22,696 nt of DNA from JAHJCW01 sp965369995 (GTDB taxonomy: Bacteria > Fidelibacterota > Marinisomatia > Marinisomatales > JAHJCW01), in contig CBDURO010000025.1 of NCBI GenBank assembly GCA_965369995.1, forward strand, positions 1 through 22,696, read 5' to 3'. The notes beneath the pieces were generated by a model. The model saw nothing but the letters and a program-made list of their open reading frames with translations. It ran no database searches and was not told the DNA's origin. Positions 14,910-22,693 of the stretch are shown in pieces. The translations under genes were made by a program, and so were the position numbers. Position 1 is the first letter of the stretch, and each line of letters begins with the position of its first letter.

Positions 14910-15774
14910 TATTTTTTGTACTAGGTTTCGTTTTCCACCGCCGATGGAACCAAAAATATTGTTCGGGGTATTGACGAACATATTCTTCCAATAAAGAAGT
15001 ATACGATTGCGTAATTGATTCAATTGTGGCGTCAGATGCTATTTTTAATGGGTGAAATTCAATTGTATAGTCATTAGGTTTGTTTTGATAACATATTGTA
15101 AAAATTATCGGTGCTCCATTTTCAAGATGAAACCGTGCAGCACCTTTGGGAGTTGAAGTCTTCCGATTGAAATAACTAACAAATACACCACGTTTACGTG
15201 CGTCTTGATCACTTACGAGCGCAAGAATTTTACCATGTTCAAGAACGTTATACATATTATCTAAAGATGATTTACGGTATATATGTTTCATACCAAAACG
15301 ACTACGCAATTCTATAAAAAATTTATTACTGCCACGATTTTTTTGTTTCACAGCTACTGCCGAAACAGGGTATTTATTGTAGCCCAGCCATGCACCAAGA
15401 ATTTCCCATGCCCCAAAATGACCGGAAACAAAAACGATACCGTTTCCTTCTTTTAAAGTGTCGTTTAATAAATTCTGTCCGTTGACCGTTATTGTACTTT
15501 TTAAAAATGATTTAGGAAATGCAAAAAACTGAACAAAATTATTAATGAAAAACTTATAACTGTCTTTAGCTGTTTTTAAATACCAGGCAGATGATTTATC
15601 CTGAAACGCTAAATTAAGATTTTTAAATACTTGCTTTTTTCGTATTGTGACCAGATAGTATAAAATCATATATAAAATATTGGACAATAGATTCCTAATC
15701 CATTGTGGAGAAATTCTTAAACAGAAAGACAGTATTTTTAAAAATATATATGTTATCTTGTGTGATAGTTTCAT
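14902..15774 (-). CDS. LpxL/HtrB-family lipid A late acyltransferase
   Basis: 290 residues. An inner-membrane protein with an N-terminal hydrophobic anchor (about 25-44). It shows the acyltransferase motif HFGAWE (H119 and E124, an HX4E pair) preceded by FVSG. Later it has SDQDARKRGVFVSYFNRKTSTPKGAARFHL-type segments (about 187-216, given here only by key residues DQD and GAARF) and FWFHRRWK near the C-terminus, all hallmarks of LpxL/LpxM proteins. These add secondary acyl chains to lipid A from acyl-ACP. Whether it adds laurate, myristate or another chain cannot be told. It is first in a minus-strand operon with tsaC (8-base overlap) and the DUF3108 gene. No Shine-Dalgarno sequence precedes the ATG at 15774. 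Confidence 0.92.
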   Translation of the reverse strand: MKLSHKITYIFLKILSFCLRISPQWIRNLLSNILYMILYYLVTIRKKQVFKNLNLAFQDKSSAWYLKTAKDSYKFFINNFVQFFAFPKSFLKSTITVNGQNLLNDTLKEGNGIVFVSGHFGAWEILGAWLGYNKYPVSAVAVKQKNRGSNKFFIELRSRFGMKHIYRKSSLDNMYNVLEHGKILALVSDQDARKRGVFVSYFNRKTSTPKGAARFHLENGAPIIFTICYQNKPNDYTIEFHPLKIASDATIESITQSYTSLLEEYVRQYPEQYFWFHRRWKTKPSTKNND

Positions 15775-15789
15775 TTAGGGGCAGAATTT

Positions 15790-15818
15790 ATTTCACACCA
15801 AGTAGGTGAACAAGTCAA
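15790..15818 (-). promoter_or_regulatory. Possible promoter for the acyltransferase operon
   Basis: On the minus strand TTGACT (15818-15813) lies 17 bases from TGAAAT (15795-15790), a good -35 with a two-mismatch -10. The implied leader would be only about 9 bases, and no Shine-Dalgarno is seen, so translation would be nearly leaderless. CACC/GGTG forms a small palindrome in the spacer. Tentative. Confidence 0.3.
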
Positions 15819-15897
15819 ATTTATTTATTATTCATACTGACTTCTATTCTATATGAATTTGAATATGTTTAAATTTCCAAATATTTTTGAGGAAATT

Positions 15898-16872
15898 ATG
15901 AAAGTTATATCATCTGGAATTGGCGAACTAATTCAACCGCCCGATATTAACGCCTTTCGTGAATGGAACCGCACACAAAAGCCGAAAGCTTTAATTGATA
16001 AAAGGATGTCTGAGAAAGAAGCAGTTTCACAATATTTAAAAGACGGACATTACATTGGAATTGAACTTTATGGTACAGTCCGTGCACCGATGTCTCTAGT
16101 GCGGGAGATCATTCGGCAGGGATATAAAAATTTAAATTGCGCAGGGCAGGGAGTTTACGAATCTGATTTATTAGCAGCGGCAAATGTTATAAAAAAATTA
16201 GATTGGACATACATTGGATTCGAAGTATATGGATTATCTAATTCGGCGCGCAGGGCTGTCGAGAGTGGTTTTGTAGAAAAAGTAGTTGAATGGTCAAACG
16301 CTGCATTGTCTTGGAGATTTAAAGCCGCTGCAATGGGTGTTCCATTTATTCCAACGCGTGTGATGTTAGGGACTGATACGTATAAATATAGCGCAGCTAA
16401 AACAGTTGAATGTCCCTTTACGGGAGAGAAAATTTGTTTACTCCCTGCTTTGATACTTGACGTTGGTTTTATTCACGTTCATCGTGCTGATAAATATGGT
16501 AATTGCCAGATAGATGGTATCTCAGGATTTGCTGCTGAAATGGCACGTGCTTCAAAGCGATTAATAATTTCTGCGGAAGAAATAGTAGACACGAATGTTA
16601 TTCGCTCTCAACCTGACCGCACAATTATTCCTTATTATTTAGTGGATGCGGTTGTGGAAGCGCCTTTTGGTTCACATCCTGGTGAAATGTCTGGTTTGTA
16701 TGAACGTGATGAAGATCATATTAAAAATTATGCTAATGACAGTAAAGATGAATTGTTAGTAAAAGATTACTTAAATAAATGGATTTACGACACAAAGAAC
16801 CACAAGGATTATCTTGATTTAGTTGGCAAAACTCGACTCAAGAATCTACGGATTGAAAGGGATAAATCATGA
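15898..16872 (+). CDS. Family I CoA-transferase, alpha subunit (glutaconate CoA-transferase-like)
   Basis: 324 residues from ATG at 15898, chosen because GAGGA (15889-15893) precedes it. An upstream in-frame ATG at 15853 would add 15 residues but has no ribosome binding site. The body begins DKRMSEKEAVSQYLKDGHYIGIELYGTVRAPMSLVREI, the usual alpha-subunit opening. It also has FIPTRVMLGTDTYKYS, CPFTGEKICLLPAL and DVGFIHVHRADKYGNCQIDG, the characteristic HxxRADxxGN region of the fold. It pairs with the beta subunit downstream (4-base overlap) and moves CoA between an acyl-CoA and a free acid. The substrate is not readable; the nearest look is the GctA/IpdA group rather than acetoacetate or succinyl CoA-transferases. 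Confidence 0.88.
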   Translation: MKVISSGIGELIQPPDINAFREWNRTQKPKALIDKRMSEKEAVSQYLKDGHYIGIELYGTVRAPMSLVREIIRQGYKNLNCAGQGVYESDLLAAANVIKKLDWTYIGFEVYGLSNSARRAVESGFVEKVVEWSNAALSWRFKAAAMGVPFIPTRVMLGTDTYKYSAAKTVECPFTGEKICLLPALILDVGFIHVHRADKYGNCQIDGISGFAAEMARASKRLIISAEEIVDTNVIRSQPDRTIIPYYLVDAVVEAPFGSHPGEMSGLYERDEDHIKNYANDSKDELLVKDYLNKWIYDTKNHKDYLDLVGKTRLKNLRIERDKS

Positions 16873-17639
16873 GTGATAATAAGTACAATCCAAATGAATT
16901 ATTAATATGTATTGCTTCAAGGTTGATGGAAGACAATGCGACCTGCTTTATTGGAACCGGAATACCGATGTTAGCGGCATCGCTTGCGCAAAAAATGCAT
17001 GCTCCTAATTTAATCTCAATATTTGAATTTGGCGGAATTGGAGCACAGCTCGACAAACTTCCTTTAGCAGTTGGTGATATGCGGACTTTTAACAAAGGAC
17101 TAGTCGCTGCCGGTATTTGTGATATTATGGAAGCCGGGCAATGCGGTTTTGTTGAATACGGATTTTTAGGTGGCGCTCAGATTGATATGTACGGTAACCT
17201 TAACTCTACGATAATTGGAGATGATCATGACAATCCAAAGGTCCGTCTTCCGGGTTCAGGTGGCGGAAACGATGTTGGTTCTACTTGTTGGAAGACGATT
17301 ATTATAATGCAACACGGTAAACGCAGATTTATGCCTAAGATTGACTTTATTACAACACCCGGATATTTATCGGGACCAGGTGCCCGAGAAGAAGCGGGAT
17401 TGCCGCCGAACACCGGTCCTTATCGTGTCGTTACAGATCTGTGTACATTAGGGTTTGACGACAATTCTAAACGTATGAAACTATTAGCATTAAACCCTGG
17501 TATAACAATAAATGACGTAGTGGAAAAAACCGGATTTGAATTACTCATTCCTGGCAAAATCGAACAAAATGACGAACCCAGTGTAAAAGAATTGCGAATT
17601 CTACAGGAAGAAGTAGATCAAGATAAATATTACATTTAG
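16869..17639 (+). CDS. Family I CoA-transferase, beta subunit
   Basis: 256 residues. The ATG lies within the alpha-subunit stop (ATGA, 4-base overlap), so the two subunits are translated in step. The sequence carries CFIGTGIPMLAASLAQ (26-41), ISIFEFGGIGAQ (49-60) with E53 at the place of the catalytic glutamate that forms the glutamyl-CoA intermediate in GctB, and a glycine-rich GSGGGNDVG segment (about 128-136), matching the beta-subunit oxyanion loop. Retention of the glutamate argues for true transferase activity, unlike IpdAB-type hydrolases that lack it; this rests on alignment by eye. No dehydratase, decarboxylase or thiolase gene lies nearby to reveal the pathway. The 175 bases after it hold repeats only. 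Confidence 0.88.
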   Translation: MSDNKYNPNELLICIASRLMEDNATCFIGTGIPMLAASLAQKMHAPNLISIFEFGGIGAQLDKLPLAVGDMRTFNKGLVAAGICDIMEAGQCGFVEYGFLGGAQIDMYGNLNSTIIGDDHDNPKVRLPGSGGGNDVGSTCWKTIIIMQHGKRRFMPKIDFITTPGYLSGPGAREEAGLPPNTGPYRVVTDLCTLGFDDNSKRMKLLALNPGITINDVVEKTGFELLIPGKIEQNDEPSVKELRILQEEVDQDKYYI

Positions 17640-17723
17640 GAACCATTGTTCAGGGATAAGGGATCAGAAATCAAAGATACGAGAAAATGCGTATAAGTGT
17701 TAGATTATTTATAAATATTTTTA

Positions 17724-17799
17724 TGTAATTTGTACAATTCGTGGTTAAATATAAAATAGATCTATAAAATCGGTGTAATTTGTATAATCTGTGGTTAAT
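17724..17799. repeat. Diverged direct repeat with a 50-bp period
   Basis: TGTAATTTGTACAATTCGTGGTTAA starting at 17724 recurs as TGTAATTTGTATAATCTGTGGTTAA starting at 17774, differing at only three positions, with an AT-rich 25-base spacer. It lies just before the LiaF-like gene, ending 16 bases short of its ATG. Either a dispersed-repeat pair or a two-site operator. Confidence 0.6.
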
Positions 17800-17814
17800 A
17801 AATTGGAGTGAAAA

Positions 17815-18504
17815 ATGACACAGCATAAACATAGTCAAAACAGTTGGGTAGGGCTAGTTCTAATTTTGATAGGTGCCTTATTTTTGTTAGATACATTTAA
17901 TATAATGGATTTTGATTTTGGTGGAGTAATAGCAAATTGGTGGCCTGTAATTTTCATAATAATTGGATTAATAAAATTAAAAGGTCATGATCGAGGCGCC
18001 GGACTTGTTTTTATCCTGATTGGTGCTTTATTTTTATTAACAACACATGATATCGTCGGATGGGGTAGCATTTGGCGCTTATGGCCTTTAGTATTAATAA
18101 TTATAGGACTTTCAATGGTTTTTAAGGGGCGTCGTTCGAACTGGAAATTGACTAATGAATCGACAATCGGAAATGATTTTATACACTCCAATGCCGTGTT
18201 TGGCGGTGCTGAACATACCATAACATCACAGAATTTTAAAGGTGGAGAAACCATGGCATTATTTGGTGGTGTTGAGCTTGATTTACGAGGAGCAAAAATA
18301 TCTTCGGACGGTTGTAAAATTCATGCAACCGCATTATTTGGTGGCGTGGAAATGATAGTCCCGGATGATTGGAATATAATTTTAACCGGAACACCAATAT
18401 TTGGCGGTATAGAGAGCAAATCACGTGGTACGGCAGATGCTAAAACAGGGAAAAATGTTTACATCCATTGTACGGTTGCATTTGGCGGTGTGGAGATTAA
18501 ATAA
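17815..18504 (+). CDS. LiaF-like membrane protein (cell-envelope stress type)
   Basis: 229 residues. The N-terminal half has four transmembrane helices in two similar pairs: about 11-27 with 38-54, and 61-76 with 86-104. The motifs GLVLILIGALFLLDT and GLVFILIGALFLLTT are near duplicates, each followed by WPV or WPL and IIGL, as in LiaI/LiaF-type (DUF5668) domains. The C-terminal half (about 125-229) is a cytosolic beta-helix-like domain with five FGG motifs (VFGGAE, LFGGVE twice, IFGGIE, AFGGVE). This is the pattern of the LiaF C-terminal domain, which in Firmicutes restrains a two-component system reacting to cell-wall antibiotics. No kinase or regulator gene is adjacent. GGAG at 17805-17808 supports the ATG. 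It may belong with nfeD and floA downstream. Confidence 0.85.
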   Translation: MTQHKHSQNSWVGLVLILIGALFLLDTFNIMDFDFGGVIANWWPVIFIIIGLIKLKGHDRGAGLVFILIGALFLLTTHDIVGWGSIWRLWPLVLIIIGLSMVFKGRRSNWKLTNESTIGNDFIHSNAVFGGAEHTITSQNFKGGETMALFGGVELDLRGAKISSDGCKIHATALFGGVEMIVPDDWNIILTGTPIFGGIESKSRGTADAKTGKNVYIHCTVAFGGVEIK

Positions 18505-18554
18505 ACATATTATGTTTCATTGTTTATTAAAGGGTTTACAGGTAAAATTATAAT

Positions 18555-19910
18555 ATGAAGAAATCAATTATATCGCTAATTATATTATTATCATTACTAT
18601 TCGCCGCTCCCGATTCTCTTGTCTATCGCGTACCGATTGAGGGCACGATTGATTTAGGTTTACCGCCATTTATTGAACGATCGCTAAAAGCTGCGGCAGA
18701 GGAAGGTGCTATCGCAGTAATATTTGATATTGATACTTTTGGCGGACGCGTTGATGCCGCCACGCAAATAAAAGATGCAATATTGGATTCACCACTTTTG
18801 ACTGTTGCGTTTATCAATCGACGGGCGATATCTGCCGGTGCCTTGATATCGCTGTCTTGCGATAAAATTTATATGACAAGAGGAGGTACAATTGGTGCGG
18901 CAACTGCAGTAGATATGCAGGGACAAAAGGGAAGTGAAAAAGTAATATCTTATATGCGGGAAGAATTTGCTTCTACAGCAGAGAGTACCGGACGGAATGT
19001 TGAAATTGCTAAGGGAATGGTCGATGAAGAATTATCGTTTACACACTTAGAAATTGATGGTAAGTCGGTTGAAGTTACAGACCTCGAAGGTCGAAAAGAA
19101 GGCAAGCTAATTACTTTAACGACGGAACTTGCCAAAAAATATAAAATCGCCGATGGCGATGCAGAAACGTTTGATAAATTACTGACGGAATTAGGCTTAG
19201 AGAGTGCTATAGTGAAATCGACCAAAGCCAATTGGTCGGAAACAATCGTGCGATTTTTAACTAATCCGGTAGTTGCATCTCTATTGATGACATTTGGTTT
19301 TTTAGGTATTTTATTCGAGTTGCAACAGCCCGGTTGGGGCGTTTCGGGTACAATTGGAGCAGTTTGTTTGGCGTTAGCTCTTTGGGCAGGTTATATTGCT
19401 GAACTTGCATCGGCTACCGATTTCCTAATAATTTTTGTTGGTCTATTACTATTGCTAATCGAAATGATCGTGATACCGGGATTTGGTTTAGCTGGTATAG
19501 GCGGAATAATTTTAGTTGTATTTGGTTTATATCGACTATTATTACCGGATATTCCGGTTGGGGAGGAGGTTGCAAATATGGCAATGTTCGGTTTAACAAT
19601 TGGAGTCATTGGTGGATTGATTGGATTGGTATTGCTATTAAAATTAATGACGAAAACAAAATTTTGGAAAAAATTAGCCACACCTGATGTACAAGACCAT
19701 GAACGTGGTTATGATACATCGTTGGGGTTGGAAAATATGGTAGGACAAGAAGGTGTAGCGGATTCGGATTTACATCCATCCGGTTGGGTAACAATTGGTA
19801 ATAAGAGAATTTTTGTTGTTAGTGAAGGTACCTTTATTGAGGATGGTGAAAAAGTAAAAATAATCATAGTTGACGGCAACCGGGTTGTCGTAAGAAAAAT
19901 TAATAAATAG
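18555..19910 (+). CDS. NfeD family membrane serine protease
   Basis: 451 residues. A signal peptide or first helix (1-18, MKKSIISLIILLSLLFAA) is followed by a ClpP/crotonase-like domain (about 20-220). It has FDIDTFGGRVDAA, where the GG turn is typical, and NRRAISAGALISLSCDKI, whose SAGA serine is the likely nucleophile. GAATAVDM follows, and a lysine in about residues 122-130 may complete a Ser-Lys dyad. Four to five transmembrane helices cover about 237-370. The C-terminus (about 385-451) is an OB-fold NfeD domain (MVGQEGVADSDLHPSGWVTIGNKR). Long-form NfeD proteins of this kind are encoded next to flotillin-like proteins, as here (17-base gap to floA), and act in membrane quality control. 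No good ribosome binding site is visible. Confidence 0.93.
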   Translation: MKKSIISLIILLSLLFAAPDSLVYRVPIEGTIDLGLPPFIERSLKAAAEEGAIAVIFDIDTFGGRVDAATQIKDAILDSPLLTVAFINRRAISAGALISLSCDKIYMTRGGTIGAATAVDMQGQKGSEKVISYMREEFASTAESTGRNVEIAKGMVDEELSFTHLEIDGKSVEVTDLEGRKEGKLITLTTELAKKYKIADGDAETFDKLLTELGLESAIVKSTKANWSETIVRFLTNPVVASLLMTFGFLGILFELQQPGWGVSGTIGAVCLALALWAGYIAELASATDFLIIFVGLLLLLIEMIVIPGFGLAGIGGIILVVFGLYRLLLPDIPVGEEVANMAMFGLTIGVIGGLIGLVLLLKLMTKTKFWKKLATPDVQDHERGYDTSLGLENMVGQEGVADSDLHPSGWVTIGNKRIFVVSEGTFIEDGEKVKIIIVDGNRVVVRKINK

Positions 19911-19927
19911 AGTTTTAGGAGGATAAA

Positions 19928-20926
19928 ATGAGTATTATTTCATTGATATTACTTGGCCTGGTAATCCTATTCGTATTGGTAATTTTTTATTTTGTACCAG
20001 TTGGGATGTGGATTCAGGGTGTAGTAAGTGTTGGTTTAGGCAAAATTACAATCATTGACTTGATCCGTATGCGCTTAAGAAAAATTCCACCACGCTTGAT
20101 AACGGATGGGGTTATTAATTGTTATAAAGCAGGTTTAACTGATATTGGTACAGATATGCTGGAAACGCATTTTTTGGCGGGTGGTAATGTAGCTAATATT
20201 GTTTTTGCGTTAATCGCAGCGGATAAAGCTAATATTGATTTAAATTTTGAAACCGCTACAGCGATTGACCTTGCCGGGCGCGATGTAAAAACTGCTGTGC
20301 AAACTAGTGTTTATCCAAAGGTAATTGATGCACCAGTAGAAGGGTATCTTGCAGCAGTTGCAAAAGATGGTGTTGAGTTGAAAGCTCGTGCCCGTGTTAC
20401 AGTTCGAACAAATATCCCCGGATTAGTAGGTGGAGCCACTGATGAGACTATTATTGCTCGTGTTGGCGAGGGTATTGTTAGTGCAATCGGTTCGTCACAC
20501 AATTATTCTCGTGTATTGGAAAATCCGGATGATATTTCTAAAGCAGTGTTAAATAAAGGATTGGATGCTGGTACGGCATATGAAATATTATCTATTGATA
20601 TCGCCGATCTTGATGTAGGTAAGAATATTGGTGCGCGTTTACAAGCCGACCAAGCCGAAGCTGATTTACGCGTCGCTCAAGCGAAAGCAGAAACACGCCG
20701 TGCGATGGCTGTTGCTGAAGAACAGGAGATGAAAGCACGTACGCAGGAAATGCAAGCGACTGTTGTAAAAGCCGAAGCTGAAGTTCCCAAAGCTATGGCA
20801 CAAGCATTCCGTGAAGGTAACCTTGGTGTGTTTGATTATTATAATTTAGGCAATATCAAATCCGATACAGGAATGCGCGATAGCATAGCAGGTACGGGCA
20901 AAAAAACTGATAAAGCACCCAAATAG
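19928..20926 (+). CDS. floA: FloA, flotillin-like SPFH membrane scaffold (UPF0365)
   Basis: 332 residues, the family's usual size. An N-terminal hydrophobic stretch (about 4-27, LILLGLVILFVLVIFYFVPV) inserts the protein in the inner leaflet. An SPFH domain (about 30-230) includes the family segments LIRMRLRKIPPRLI, AGLTDIGTDMLETHFLAGGNV, KARARVTVRTNIPGLVGGATDETI and ARVGEGIVSAIGSS. An Ala/Glu-rich coiled coil (about 237-285, ADQAEADLRVAQAKAETRRA) drives oligomerisation. FloA organises ordered membrane microdomains and works with NfeD partners, as in the Bacillus yqeZ-yqfA pair. AGGAGGA at 19917-19923 gives it the best ribosome binding site of this cluster. Its stop codon overlaps the Shine-Dalgarno of the next gene. 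Confidence 0.96.
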   Translation: MSIISLILLGLVILFVLVIFYFVPVGMWIQGVVSVGLGKITIIDLIRMRLRKIPPRLITDGVINCYKAGLTDIGTDMLETHFLAGGNVANIVFALIAADKANIDLNFETATAIDLAGRDVKTAVQTSVYPKVIDAPVEGYLAAVAKDGVELKARARVTVRTNIPGLVGGATDETIIARVGEGIVSAIGSSHNYSRVLENPDDISKAVLNKGLDAGTAYEILSIDIADLDVGKNIGARLQADQAEADLRVAQAKAETRRAMAVAEEQEMKARTQEMQATVVKAEAEVPKAMAQAFREGNLGVFDYYNLGNIKSDTGMRDSIAGTGKKTDKAPK

Positions 20927-20938
20927 GAGTTAATACCG

Positions 20939-21631
20939 ATGGAAGGCATGGGCATTTGGATATTTCTACTTTTATTTTATTTGTTACAGGCGCTAGTAAA
21001 ACGTAAAAAGAAACAACAACGTCTACAAGAAACTGAAGAAACAAGTTCAGAGCCAGAAACAGATTCTACTCTTCATCCGAGTAGTGAACCGCAAAGAGGT
21101 AGAACTCCACAGAAGCCGCAACGACCTGTATCGTTAGAAGATCTATTTAATCCGGAAAAGTTGCGGGACATTTTAGGTGTCCCGCAACCGGAACCGGCTG
21201 AAGAACCAAAACCTAAACCGGTTCCGCAACCGGTTGCGACGCGCAAAGTAAAACTGGAAATGCACAAAAGATGGGAGCAACCGCAACAATCCAAACCGGT
21301 ATTACAGCATGAAGAACCGCGTGAAACCGTGTCAAGAGTTGCTTCTGCAGATATTACTGATGTTGACGAATCCGTGGCTAAGTTCAAATCAAGTCGTTTA
21401 GGTAGATCTGATATAACTGACGTTGACGAAACCGCGGCAAAATTTAAATCTAGTCATTTGGCTAAATCAGATATAACGAGCGATCGTTTTGATGAACGTA
21501 AAACTGCTCCGGGGAAAAAGAAGATAAAAGTAGTTTTAGAATATTTTGACGAACAGGAAGATTTTCGCCATGCAGTAATTCTAAAGGAGATTTTGGATAG
21601 ACCGAGAGCATTTAGGCGACAGATACGTTAA
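20939..21631 (+). CDS. Unknown anchored, repeat-bearing protein in the FloA operon
   Basis: 230 residues. One N-terminal transmembrane helix (about 4-20, GIWIFLLLFYLLQALV) is followed by a basic stop-transfer patch (RKKKQQR), so the rest is cytosolic. Residues 30-135 are rich in Pro, Glu and Gln (PEPAEEPKPKPVPQP) and look disordered. Residues 137-176 are two 20-residue repeats beginning [A/S]DITDVDE, with a third start at 177. The C-terminus has EDFRHAVILKEILDRPRAFRR, which resembles a conserved tail I have seen in short uncharacterised bacterial proteins (HAxILxEILxxPxALR). AGGAG at 20925-20929 overlaps the floA stop, so expression follows FloA. The domain layout suggests an adaptor held at the FloA-containing membrane. 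Function unknown. Confidence 0.8.
   Translation: MEGMGIWIFLLLFYLLQALVKRKKKQQRLQETEETSSEPETDSTLHPSSEPQRGRTPQKPQRPVSLEDLFNPEKLRDILGVPQPEPAEEPKPKPVPQPVATRKVKLEMHKRWEQPQQSKPVLQHEEPRETVSRVASADITDVDESVAKFKSSRLGRSDITDVDETAAKFKSSHLAKSDITSDRFDERKTAPGKKKIKVVLEYFDEQEDFRHAVILKEILDRPRAFRRQIR
21347..21478 (+). repeat. In-frame 60-bp tandem repeat, two copies plus a partial third
   Basis: Units at 21347-21406 and 21407-21466, with a partial at 21467-21478, encode [A/S]DITDVDE[S/T][V/A]AKFKSS[R/H]L[G/A][R/K] and then SDIT. The proteins match more closely than the DNA, whose differences are largely at third positions, so the repeat is old and selected at the protein level. Confidence 0.85.
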
Positions 21632-21659
21632 TAATTTCTCATTAATATTTAGAAAATTT

Positions 21660-22693
21660 GGCGTAATGGAAAAAAGTGGGTAGTTATTTAGCCAGTAGTT
21701 CATCGATAAGATTCATTTTTCTTTGTTTTTTCAAACCAGCGTGAACTCTCACCTTTGTTTTAAGATTGGAGAATATTCCTTCAAGAGAATTAGTAGTGTT
21801 AGGAATGTTTAAATCTATATGATCATACCAAGTGAATAAGTAAGGTAAATTAGTTTTTAAACTGCGATAAGCGCTTCTGATCCTTCGATGAGTAAAATGA
21901 GATGTTTTAGTTTCTGGATTAAAGGTTTTTTCTTTTAAGAAATCATTCCATTTCTGATGCCATTCTTCTAAGGCACCGCTAAAACTTTCTTTATCAGTAT
22001 TCGTTAATAATCTCATTAACTCTTTGAGGTCTTGTCCTGCTTCAAGCATTGGATTTTTGGTAATATATCTGGTTACTATGAGTGTTTGATGGAATTGACA
22101 CATTTGTATTGGTATCTTACCAAAAGCCTTGAATAAACCTCGTTTACCGTCGCAAACAATAGCTAATATCTCCCAACCTTCTTCCTTTAGTCGGTTGATA
22201 CCATTTACGTAATCATCAAGTCTTTCGTTGGTAACAAATTTTCGTAAAATATTCTCTTTTCTATAGGAATCTCTAAATATCATAACACCTAATGAACCAA
22301 AGTAACTTGTATCTATTATTATTACTGTCGGATGTGGTGTATGCTTGGGAATAACTATCTTAACTGAATCAAGACGTTTCTGAATTGATCGCGATGTCGT
22401 ATTATACTTGTCAGCTAAAGATCTGTAAGTCTGTTTCTGATGTGAATATTCGAACCAGAGTCTTTGATTGCGTTTGTTATTTTTCCTTCTGGTATTGTTA
22501 AATAAACACTTACAGGTTTTACATTTATATCTTTGTCTACCACGCTTTTTGCCAAATTTTATGCTGTCCCTTGATTGGCATTTGAGACATTTTTTTATTC
22601 ATTTTTATTTTATAATTTAAAAACTACAACTTAACTAATTTAATATCAAAATCTTAACTACTAATTCACCGACCCGCTTTTTTCTATTAGACC
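21660..22693 (-). mobile_element. Insertion sequence, IS256-like with zinc-ribbon transposase
   Basis: About 1,034 bp bounded by imperfect terminal inverted repeats. The plus strand from 21660 and the minus strand from 22693 match at 20 of 26 positions, sharing GG, TAAT, GAAAAAAG and GGGT. Between them a single transposase gene on the minus strand fills the element. The right end stops 3 bases short of the window edge, so the target-site duplication cannot be seen; the left flank reads AATATTTAGAAAATTT. It landed just after the FloA-linked gene without breaking it. No passenger gene. Confidence 0.8.
21684..22602 (-). CDS. Transposase, IS256-like Zn-binding variant, frame change at an A7 run
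   Basis: The minus-strand frame ending at 21684 is open back to a TGA near 22603 but has no ATG, GTG or TTG before 22283. ATG at 22602 lies in the neighbouring frame: ATG AAT then A7 then TGTCTC. Removing one A of the run (22596-22590) gives MNKKCLKCQSRDS continuing into the main frame, about 305 residues. In order: zinc ribbon (CLKC...CKTC), helix-turn-helix (YRSLADKYNTTSRSIQKRL), and a DDE domain with aspartates in IIIDTSYFG and VCDGKRG, CQFH of the IS256/MULE type, and the glutamate in NTTNSLEG. From 22283 alone it would lack the zinc ribbon, the HTH and the first aspartate. So either transcriptional slippage or frameshifting restores it, or it is a fresh pseudogene. Confidence 0.8.

Noticed and set aside
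14910..15023. Longer N-terminus for TsaC, starting at 15023
   Set aside because: The extension lies wholly within the acyltransferase gene and has no resemblance to the YrdC fold; ATG 14909 gives the normal start.
18497..18530. Hairpin TTAAATAAAC...GTTTATTAA after the LiaF-like gene as a terminator
   Set aside because: It is all A/T pairs apart from one, with a bulge and no T tract, and the downstream nfeD gene looks like part of the same cluster.
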